Part shown: positions 8,836 through 15,479 of the stretch, piece by piece
Numbering within the stretch: position 1 is the first letter of the stretch
Layout: every line of letters starts with the position of its first letter
From: Spirochaetia bacterium 38H-sp
GTDB lineage: Bacteria > Spirochaetota > Spirochaetia > Winmispirales > Winmispiraceae
Direction of reading: 5' to 3'
Length of the DNA: 64,000 nt
Assembly: GCA_039023545.1 (NCBI GenBank)
Contig: JBCHKQ010000001.1
Span: 372,001-436,000 of the forward strand
Notes under the pieces: generated by a model
What the model was told of the DNA's origin: nothing
Databases searched by the model: none
What the model saw: the letters and a program-made list of their open reading frames with translations, nothing else
Made by a program: the position numbers and the translations under genes

Positions 8836-8864
8836 ATAATATAAGGCAGCTATTTTTTTGTCAA
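8836..8864 (-). promoter_or_regulatory. Strong sigma-70-type promoter of the STAS-pspA operon
   Basis: On the minus strand a consensus -35 TTGACA (8859-8864) and -10 TATTAT (8836-8841) are separated by 17 bp. Transcription would begin near 8829, about 24 bases before the start codon at 8805. It is one of the best housekeeping promoters in the window and shows no -24/-12 elements, so this pspA operon does not look sigma-54 controlled as in enterobacteria. Confidence 0.75.
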
Positions 8865-8889
8865 ATATATATCTTCATTAATTATTGTC

Positions 8890-9621
8890 TTAAGGTCTAA
8901 ATCCTTTATCGACAGAAATTATTGCTCCGTTTAACACAGGTTTTTCTTTTTTTACGATATCTGCAACTATTTCTGCAATATCTTCTCCATCTGTAAAAAA
9001 ATGATTCTCTACCTTAACGGAAAAGGGTAAAGAACTCTTATCCTGATATTCCGTAAGAACAACTCCTGGGCACAAAATGTTACAACTTATATTATATTTT
9101 GAATAGCTGTTAGCAATAGATTTGGCAATAACTCCAAGTGCTGTCTTTGCCGCAGAATATGCAGCAATACGTTTGTATCCTCTTATATGATCTGTATTGT
9201 TACCTCCCATTAGGATTATTCTTCCATATCCATTTTCTATCATTCCTTTAAGAGCTTTGCTTATAATAATTGACGGCAGTGTAAAATTGGCTTTTACGAT
9301 AAAATCCCACTCATCTTCTGTTGTTTCAGCTATTTCTTTATATAAAACAGGTCCAGCCGATATGATGAGAATATCTACAGGCATAAAAGAAACACATCTT
9401 TCAATGAATTCTTTTTCTCTCGATATTTCTGCAAGAAATCCAGATACCTCTGTAGTATGTTTTTTGCATTCTTTTAGCGTAGTATTGAGTTTGTCTCTGT
9501 CCTTTCCCCCGTGAATAATTAGGTTTACTCCCAATTTTGCCAATGTTAGAGATATATGTTTTCCTATACCTCCGCTTCCACCTATTATCATAGCTTTCTT
9601 TTTTTTGATATTATGCGACAT
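8890..9621 (-). CDS. Short-chain dehydrogenase/reductase (SDR)
   Basis: A 243-residue classical SDR with a Rossmann fold binding NAD(P). The cofactor motif is GGSGGIGKHI near residue 14. The catalytic YSAAK pair follows, and the post-catalytic segment NILCPGVVLTEY is typical. Length and layout resemble FabG-type 3-oxoacyl reductases, but the divergence and the absence of fab neighbours prevent a substrate call. The start has AAAGGA just upstream. It is divergent from a small exported protein gene. Confidence 0.85.
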   Translation of the reverse strand: MSHNIKKKKAMIIGGSGGIGKHISLTLAKLGVNLIIHGGKDRDKLNTTLKECKKHTTEVSGFLAEISREKEFIERCVSFMPVDILIISAGPVLYKEIAETTEDEWDFIVKANFTLPSIIISKALKGMIENGYGRIILMGGNNTDHIRGYKRIAAYSAAKTALGVIAKSIANSYSKYNISCNILCPGVVLTEYQDKSSLPFSVKVENHFFTDGEDIAEIVADIVKKEKPVLNGAIISVDKGFRP

Positions 9622-9635
9622 AGTTTTCCTTTACC

Positions 9636-9664
9636 TTGACCTATATAAAAGCTTAACATATCAT
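9636..9664 (+). promoter_or_regulatory. Sigma-70-type promoter for the exported protein at 9690
   Basis: TTGACC (9636-9641) and TATCAT (9659-9664) are separated by 17 bp. The predicted transcript starts near 9671, leaving a leader of about 20 bases with an AGGGG ribosome-binding site. Confidence 0.5.
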
Positions 9665-9689
9665 AAAAGAAAACACACAGGGGAAAAAT

Positions 9690-10139
9690 ATGAAGAAAGT
9701 ATTCCTGTGCCTTATTGTATTGCTTTCTTGTTTTTATGTAAACGCTCAAGAAAAAATATTTTCTAACGTGTTATTTAACATCAATCTGAGGGATTTGACG
9801 CGCATAATAGCTGATAGAAATCTTTCTAACTATAAAGATGTTAATATTCTGATAGATGGAATAATCACAGAAATAAGAATAGATAATAAAAATAATAGAG
9901 CAGAAGTTGATATTGTATCAGGAGAATGGTTCGGTCTTGATGAAGTAAAAATGTACCAAGTAACAGCTCTAATAACAGATGAAAATTTATTCTCGAGAAT
10001 CCCAAAAACAAGAAGAGATTCTGTTAATGAATATTCTATTGTTGCAGGGAAAAAAATAATAGGAATAGTTTCTTTGGTACAATCCTCGGCTGATAATGAT
10101 GTTAGGGTGTTTTTAAAAGATATTAGAATTATTAATTAA
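9690..10139 (+). CDS. Small exported protein of unknown function
   Basis: 149 residues. The N-terminus MKKVFLCLIVLLSCFYVNAQ is a clear Sec signal peptide with a predicted signal peptidase I site after NAQ, so the mature protein of about 129 residues is periplasmic or outer-membrane attached. The mature part is rich in Ile, Asp and Asn with alternating hydrophobic residues, suggesting a beta-rich OB-like or beta-sandwich fold. I do not recognise the family. It has its own promoter. Its stop overlaps the convergent gene at 10136 by 4 bp. Confidence 0.8.
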   Translation: MKKVFLCLIVLLSCFYVNAQEKIFSNVLFNINLRDLTRIIADRNLSNYKDVNILIDGIITEIRIDNKNNRAEVDIVSGEWFGLDEVKMYQVTALITDENLFSRIPKTRRDSVNEYSIVAGKKIIGIVSLVQSSADNDVRVFLKDIRIIN

Positions 10140-11263
10140 TCGAAAATAATGGAATCTGGCAGAATTATTTTTCTGCCTTTCATTTTGCTATCTATTACAG
10201 CACGGGATACAATATTTTTCAATTCTCTTATGTTTCCAGGCCAATCGTGAGCGTTTAACCTTTCTATGGCTTTTTCGTTGATTTCTATTTTACCATATTC
10301 CTTTTCCATCTCTTTAAGAAAAAATAGAGTAAGCAAAACAATATCTTCTTTTCTGTTTCTAAGTGGAGGAAGATCCACTTTTAATATGTTTATCCTGTAA
10401 TATAAATCTTCTCTAAAATTTCTGTTTTTTACTTCTTCTTTGAGATTTTTATTGGTAGCACATATGATTCTTATATCAATTGGAATTACCCTATGCCCTC
10501 CGAGACGGGATATTTGTTTTTCTTCCAGTACTCTGAGAAATTTAACCTGTAAATCCAAAGGAAGTTCTCCTATTTCATCCAGAAATAGAGTTCCCCCATT
10601 TGCTTGTTCGAAAAATCCTGGTCTGTTTTTTGCATCTGTATACGCACCTGCCTCCGTACCAAACATCTCCGACTCAATGATACTTGCAGGCAACGCTCCA
10701 CAGTTAACTGCTACGAAAGGAAACTCTTTTCTTGGAGAAATCTTGTGAATAGTTCTTGCGACCAATTCTTTTCCTGTTCCACTTTCTCCGCTTATAAGAA
10801 CTGTTTCCGTAACCTGTGCAAGCATAGGAAGATACTCCTTTAATCTTGTTATTGCATCACTAGTCCCTATTATTTTTTCTGTCAGAGAATTTGCAATTAT
10901 CTTAGTGTTGTATAACTTTTTTTTCAGAGCCTTTTTTATTGTTTCTTTTATCCTATCTGTTTCTGGATTATTTATAAAATCTATTGCACCATTTTCCATG
11001 CAGAAGACAATAAAAGAAGAATCCGTAATAGGGGATATTACTGCTACTTGTGTTGTTTCTTGGTTAGAAAGCAGAGTTAAAAGCTGATCTTTTTCTGTTT
11101 CATTTTCCACATGAAAAAAAATGATATCAGGATTATTTTCCTGTGACGTTTCTTTGAGTGCTTCAATATCCTTTGCAATAAAAAAACTATAGTTTTCTTC
11201 AAGACAATTTTTTAAATAATAAGCGAGATCCTCCTTTTTTGTAACAAGAACAATTTTTATCAT
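10136..11263 (-). CDS. Degenerate sigma-54-activator-like AAA+ protein without DNA-binding domain
   Basis: 375 residues in NtrC-like order but modified. Residues 1-115 are a receiver relic: the phosphoacceptor position is His51 (IIFFHVEN) and the conserved Lys is replaced in DFINNP. Residues 130-365 are the AAA+ domain with an intact Walker A (GESGTGKE, 159-166), Walker B (LFLDEIGEL) and a likely arginine finger (REDLYYRI). The loop that contacts sigma-54 is GAYTDA (206-211) in place of GAFTGA. The protein stops after ILPDSIIFD, so the Fis-type HTH is absent. It overlaps the upstream wecG/tagA-like gene by 4 bp. It may regulate from solution, act as a decoy, or no longer work with sigma-54. 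Confidence 0.85.
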   Translation of the reverse strand: MIKIVLVTKKEDLAYYLKNCLEENYSFFIAKDIEALKETSQENNPDIIFFHVENETEKDQLLTLLSNQETTQVAVISPITDSSFIVFCMENGAIDFINNPETDRIKETIKKALKKKLYNTKIIANSLTEKIIGTSDAITRLKEYLPMLAQVTETVLISGESGTGKELVARTIHKISPRKEFPFVAVNCGALPASIIESEMFGTEAGAYTDAKNRPGFFEQANGGTLFLDEIGELPLDLQVKFLRVLEEKQISRLGGHRVIPIDIRIICATNKNLKEEVKNRNFREDLYYRINILKVDLPPLRNRKEDIVLLTLFFLKEMEKEYGKIEINEKAIERLNAHDWPGNIRELKNIVSRAVIDSKMKGRKIILPDSIIFD

Positions 11264-12015
11264 TGTTTTCCCAATAATCTATAAAATAATACAAACAACG
11301 CAAAATAAAGATAATAAAATATTTTTAAGATTTTAAAAGGGTTGACTATTATGTTCATTAAAGGTGGCTTTTTTGCATAAAAATTTTTTCTATAGTCTTT
11401 TTTCTTTCCGGAAAATATTTTCATTGTTTCCGGAGAAGATATAACTATAGATGGAGGAAGGTACTCCTTATTTTCTAAAATCCAGTATTCCGGTTTTTTT
11501 ATTCCAGAACCTATTATCAGGACATCTGGAGATGCTTTTTTTATTGCGGTAAGCAGTTTTTCCATAGAAGAAGCAGGCACCTTGCCGTGATGTTTTCCCA
11601 CAATTCTCAGGTTGGGAAATGTTGTTTTAATATTATTTTCTATTTTTAATATGTCTTTGGGAGATTCTCCAAGCAAATACAGGCTACCTTTTTTCTTTTC
11701 TGTAAAATGCAGTAATTTTATTATAAAATCAAATGGCATATATCTTACTGGGGGCTTTTGTTTTAGTCGTTTTATTCCCCATACTATAGCTCTATCTAAT
11801 GGAAGAATAAGATCTGCAGATTCCAGGACTTTTCTGTATTTTTTTGATCTTCTTGCTTTAAAACAATGTTTTAATTTTATAAATATTATATGATTGATTT
11901 TTTTGTCCAATATAAAATTTTCAAAGCATTTTTCAATGTTCTCTTCTTCTATATCGTCAACGGGAATTCCTAACAGTTTTATTCTTGTTTTATAATTCCA
12001 TATATCTTTTGCCAT
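11260..12015 (-). CDS. WecB/TagA/CpsF family glycosyltransferase-like protein
   Basis: A 251-residue GT26-family protein; relatives add N-acetylmannosamine-type sugars to lipid-linked acceptors. The family pattern is visible as LGIPVDDI at the N-terminus, then SADLILPLDRAIVWG, the glycine-rich YLLGESP and VLIIGSGIKKPE. The usual catalytic DG of 'PDG' is LD here, which could reduce activity. The C-terminal 40 residues include a hydrophobic helix (IFYYLYFALFVLFYRLL) expected to anchor it to the membrane. It is the third gene in an operon after ctp and yjbQ, 2 bp after yjbQ. Confidence 0.82.
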   Translation of the reverse strand: MAKDIWNYKTRIKLLGIPVDDIEEENIEKCFENFILDKKINHIIFIKLKHCFKARRSKKYRKVLESADLILPLDRAIVWGIKRLKQKPPVRYMPFDFIIKLLHFTEKKKGSLYLLGESPKDILKIENNIKTTFPNLRIVGKHHGKVPASSMEKLLTAIKKASPDVLIIGSGIKKPEYWILENKEYLPPSIVISSPETMKIFSGKKKDYRKNFYAKKPPLMNIIVNPFKILKIFYYLYFALFVLFYRLLGKQ

Positions 12016-12017
12016 TA

Positions 12018-12413
12018 TTACCCCTGTAATGCCTTTATATAAAATTGTCGGTTTCTAGGGCCGTCAAACTCACAAAAAAATATTCCCTGCCACGTTCCTA
12101 AAGTGAGTTGTCCACTTGTTACGGGAACAATCACAGAAGGTCCTATCAAGCTTGTTTTTATATGAGCGGCAGAATTACCTTCTATATGAGCATATTGATC
12201 TTCAAAAGGAATGATTTTATTTAGCTCTTTTGTCATATCTTTTATTACATCAGGGTCTGCTGCTTCATTTATTGTTATTCCTGCAGTAGTGTGAGGGCTG
12301 TAAATGATAATAGCGCCGTCTTTTATATTTTTTTCTCTAAGAAAATTTCTAACGTGAGACGTTATATTTTTCATTTCAACTCTGGATTGTGTCCGGATGT
12401 TAACGATTTTCAT
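12018..12413 (-). CDS. yjbQ: YjbQ family protein (UPF0047)
   Basis: A 131-residue protein of the widely conserved YjbQ/UPF0047 family, small single-domain trimers with a weak thiamine-phosphate synthase activity reported for some members. The family signature HTTAGITINE, the late HIKTSLIG and the LGTWQGIFFCEFDGPR tail are all present. Its main role is not settled. It overlaps the end of the ctp gene by 14 bp and has AAGGAG at the right distance. It is followed 2 bp later by the WecG/TagA-like gene. Confidence 0.92.
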   Translation of the reverse strand: MKIVNIRTQSRVEMKNITSHVRNFLREKNIKDGAIIIYSPHTTAGITINEAADPDVIKDMTKELNKIIPFEDQYAHIEGNSAAHIKTSLIGPSVIVPVTSGQLTLGTWQGIFFCEFDGPRNRQFYIKALQG

Positions 12414-13818
12414 ATATTTTACTCCTTTCCTCCTCCAGTATTTCTATTGCCTTTTTTTGAACACTGTCAAAATCGGGATTATAAAGAGGTGGATTAGAAG
12501 TTCTTCTTAATATTTCCTGGTATATCAATCTCTTAAGCCATGTTTTGTCATATTTGCTATTTTCCGCTTTAAGTTGATCAATAAAATTTTTTATATCTTT
12601 TTCTGTGGGGGATATTTTATGCTCTATTACAAAGTTACTTATTTTTTCTGTAGCTATTAGTTCTCCATAGAGTTTTAGTTCCTCTTCTGTTAGCTGTTCT
12701 TCTTTTATTTCTATGTCCGGGGTAATGCCCTTTTTATCTATGACTTGTCCACTAGGTGTATAATATTTTGCAATGGTTAGTCTGTATCCTGTCTTGTTGC
12801 CTGGCAGAAAATTTACTATTTGAACAGAACCTTTACCATATGTTTTTTCTCCTACAAGTAGTGCTCTTTTCCTGTCTTTTAATACTCCGGATAAAATTTC
12901 TCCTGCCGATGCTGTGCCTTTATTGGCAATAACAACTATAGGGATGTTTTCTTCTACTATTTTACCACTTGTCGCATTATATATTTTCTTTGATTCTGCT
13001 GTACGGCCTTCTTCTCTGAGAATCAGACCGTCATCAAAGAAAAAGTCAGCAACCTTTAGAACGGAATCCAACAGCCCTCCTGGATTGGACCTAAGGTCAA
13101 TAAGAAGTGCAGAGTACCCATTTTGTATAAAATTCATCAGAGCTTCTTTTACTTTTTCCGGTGTTTTGGGTGTAAACTGGATTATTCTTATTATGCCAAT
13201 CTTTTTTTGTGGGATATATTGATATCTTACTGTAGGGATTTCTATTATTTCTCTTTTTAGCTTTTTAGAAAAGATATAACTTGAACCTCTCTGTATTGTT
13301 ATGCTCACTTCTGTTCCAGGTTTTCCTCGTAGTTTGGACAATACTTCATCCATACTCATGTCAGAAGTCGATTCTTCTTCTATTTTTATGATTTTATCTC
13401 CTGCCATTATACCCGCTTTGTATGCTGGTGTTCCTTCTATAGGTGATACAACATCCACATATCCTGGATTTTGTCCCTCTGGTTCCTGTTTTGATATATA
13501 AAGACCTATTCCTCCAAATTCTCCTGTGGTAGTGTCCATGAGGTCTCTAAGTTCTTCCTCAGATAGGTATTCTGAGTACGGATCCCCCAGGCTGTCAAAT
13601 ATACCTTCCAGGGCACCTTGTATGAGTGTTTCTCTGTCAATTTCATTTACATAATTTTGTTCGATAATTTCCAGAACTTGTTCTAGCTTTGACAGGTCTT
13701 GTATTTTGTTGGAGTCCATTGCAAATGCAATATTGGGCCACATTAGCAAAAACAAAAAAATTAAAACAATTCCCAATCCTCCGAGACAGAGACCTGACAT
13801 CAATCCTTTTCTTCTCAT
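12400..13818 (-). CDS. ctpA: C-terminal processing peptidase, S41 family
   Basis: A 472-residue periplasmic serine protease anchored by an N-terminal hydrophobic segment (residues 8-30). A PDZ domain starts at GGIGLYIS. The catalytic domain holds the Ser in GTASAGEIL and the Lys in GEKTYGKGSVQ, the Ser/Lys dyad of the family. The start at 13818 (MRRKGL) is preferred over an upstream ATG because AAGGGAGA precedes it with good spacing. A TTGACA (13871-13876) with an imperfect -10 about 16 bp away could be the promoter. First gene of ctp-yjbQ-wecG-activator. Substrates are probably envelope proteins such as hydrolases or lipoproteins. Confidence 0.93.
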   Translation of the reverse strand: MRRKGLMSGLCLGGLGIVLIFLFLLMWPNIAFAMDSNKIQDLSKLEQVLEIIEQNYVNEIDRETLIQGALEGIFDSLGDPYSEYLSEEELRDLMDTTTGEFGGIGLYISKQEPEGQNPGYVDVVSPIEGTPAYKAGIMAGDKIIKIEEESTSDMSMDEVLSKLRGKPGTEVSITIQRGSSYIFSKKLKREIIEIPTVRYQYIPQKKIGIIRIIQFTPKTPEKVKEALMNFIQNGYSALLIDLRSNPGGLLDSVLKVADFFFDDGLILREEGRTAESKKIYNATSGKIVEENIPIVVIANKGTASAGEILSGVLKDRKRALLVGEKTYGKGSVQIVNFLPGNKTGYRLTIAKYYTPSGQVIDKKGITPDIEIKEEQLTEEELKLYGELIATEKISNFVIEHKISPTEKDIKNFIDQLKAENSKYDKTWLKRLIYQEILRRTSNPPLYNPDFDSVQKKAIEILEEERSKIYENR

Positions 13819-13931
13819 TATATATCTCCCTTGTTTAACTTGCATTTATTCTTAGTAATAGATATCTTTTTGTCAACTAAAGGTAGAATACACTTGACCG
13901 GCTTGCAATGCAATTTTAGACTAATATAGAG

Positions 13932-14330
13932 ATGAAAGATATGCGGCTTCTTATTTTCTCAGATGCTGGGGTACTTATTATATTTTATTTTATCTTTATA
14001 TTTATACAACGGGATCTAATGATGTCTAATCCTGCTGTTGTGCCTGTTGTTTTATGGTTGGCAGCACTTTCTTTGTTCATATTTTTAGGTCAGTTTTGTA
14101 TCTCATTTTTAAATATAAATATTGATAGATTAAAAAATGTTTTTACAGGAAAAGTAATACGCGCTCTTTTTTTTGCTATAATGTTATTTTTTGCTGATAT
14201 TATAAGATATAATTTAAAATTATTTATAATTATTTATATATTTGCTTTATTTCTTACAGGTAATTTTTATTTGTCATTGAGAAAAAATAAAAGGTCTGAG
14301 ATGGAGACTGTAAAAAAAGAGGGAGAATAA
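13932..14330 (+). CDS. Small multi-spanning membrane protein, unknown function
   Basis: 132 residues with about four hydrophobic helices (roughly residues 10-28, 36-58, 72-90 and 95-112) and a charged C-terminal tail ending in EMETVKKEGE. I recognise no family. ATG 13941 (MRLLIF) is an alternative start with a more plausible ribosome-binding distance. The stop shares one base with the start of the MinD-like ATPase (TAATG), so they are coupled. The context with the MinD/FlhG-like ATPase and FapA-like gene hints at a polar or flagellar placement role, which is inference only. Confidence 0.75.
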   Translation: MKDMRLLIFSDAGVLIIFYFIFIFIQRDLMMSNPAVVPVVLWLAALSLFIFLGQFCISFLNINIDRLKNVFTGKVIRALFFAIMLFFADIIRYNLKLFIIIYIFALFLTGNFYLSLRKNKRSEMETVKKEGE

Positions 14331-15469
14331 TGCATGTATTTCCGGTAGCAAGCGGAAAAGGCGGTGTAGGGAAATCTCTGTTGTCCACGAACCTTGCCAT
14401 AGCTCTTGCGCAGGCTGGTAAAAAGGTTGTTCTTGTTGATCTTGATTTGGGTGCTTCCAATCTTCATTTGATGCTGGGTTTGCCAGTATCAAAAGGGCTG
14501 GGGAGCTTTCTTTCCTCTTCTGGGGATTCCTTTGATGACATAATAGTAAAAACCCAATTTGATGGCCTGTTGTTTATTCCTGGAGATACGGAAATCCCGG
14601 GGATGGCAAATCTGACAGCAGGACAGAAGAAAAGAATTTTATCGCGCATAAGTAAACTTGATGCGGATTATGCTATACTTGATCTTGGAGCCGGTACACA
14701 TATAAATACTCTTGATTTTTTTCTGTATTCCAATACTGGGCTTATTGTTACTACGCCTGCTCCCACTGCAACAGTTAATGCGTATCTTTTTCTTAAAAAC
14801 GCTATTTTCAGACTGTTATATCTTGCATGTAAACGAGGCTCTCCCGGTTATGATTACATAAGAAAGCTTGAAAAAGACGGAAAAGCCTTACAACAGATGT
14901 ATCTTCCTCGTATGGCCGAGGAAATAAATAAAATAGATCCAGAAAGCTATAATAAATTTAAAGAATCTTTGGAATCTTTTTATCCCCGGCTTATTCTTAA
15001 TATGCTGGAGAATCCGCAGGATACGATAAGAGCACAGCGACTAAGACACTCGTGTCAGCAGTATCTGGGAATAGATATAGAGCACTTGGGCATAATTTAT
15101 AGAGATGATCTACAGGATATAGCGCTTTCTTCAAGGATTCCGATAATAACATATAAACCGGATGCGGTTCTTTCTCAGGCAATATATAGAATAGCTGACA
15201 AGTTATTGCAGATATCCGATAGTGAGAGAAGTCTTATAGAGATAGACAATATAGACGATACCTTCCAAGAAGCTGATGTTGAAGCTCAGGTGGATTTTGA
15301 GAGTAAAATGCAGTATGTAGAAGAGCTTTTACATACAGGTACTTTGACAACTGGAGATCTTGTGGAAACGGTTAAAATGCAGCAAATAGAGATAAACAGG
15401 ATAAAAAAAGAGAACCAGTTTTTAAAGGCAAAACTGGTAAAAGCTATTCAAGAGGGGTTTAAACCCTGA
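14330..15469 (+). CDS. MinD/FlhG-like P-loop ATPase
   Basis: A 379-residue member of the ParA/MinD family. The N-terminus has the deviant Walker A SGKGGVGKSLLSTN and DLDLGASNLHLMLG, a DxDxG(A/R)xN arrangement typical of FlhG/MinD2. A central insert (about 160-230) is longer than in MinD. The C-terminal 70 residues are acidic and then end in a coiled coil (QIEINRIKKENQFLKAKL). There is no obvious amphipathic membrane-targeting helix at the very end. Flanked by a membrane protein and a FapA-like protein, it may control the position or number of a polar structure such as flagella. It is not the second ParA of the parS system, because no ParB adjoins it. Confidence 0.85.
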   Translation: MHVFPVASGKGGVGKSLLSTNLAIALAQAGKKVVLVDLDLGASNLHLMLGLPVSKGLGSFLSSSGDSFDDIIVKTQFDGLLFIPGDTEIPGMANLTAGQKKRILSRISKLDADYAILDLGAGTHINTLDFFLYSNTGLIVTTPAPTATVNAYLFLKNAIFRLLYLACKRGSPGYDYIRKLEKDGKALQQMYLPRMAEEINKIDPESYNKFKESLESFYPRLILNMLENPQDTIRAQRLRHSCQQYLGIDIEHLGIIYRDDLQDIALSSRIPIITYKPDAVLSQAIYRIADKLLQISDSERSLIEIDNIDDTFQEADVEAQVDFESKMQYVEELLHTGTLTTGDLVETVKMQQIEINRIKKENQFLKAKLVKAIQEGFKP

Positions 15470-15479
15470 TACGGGTAAT

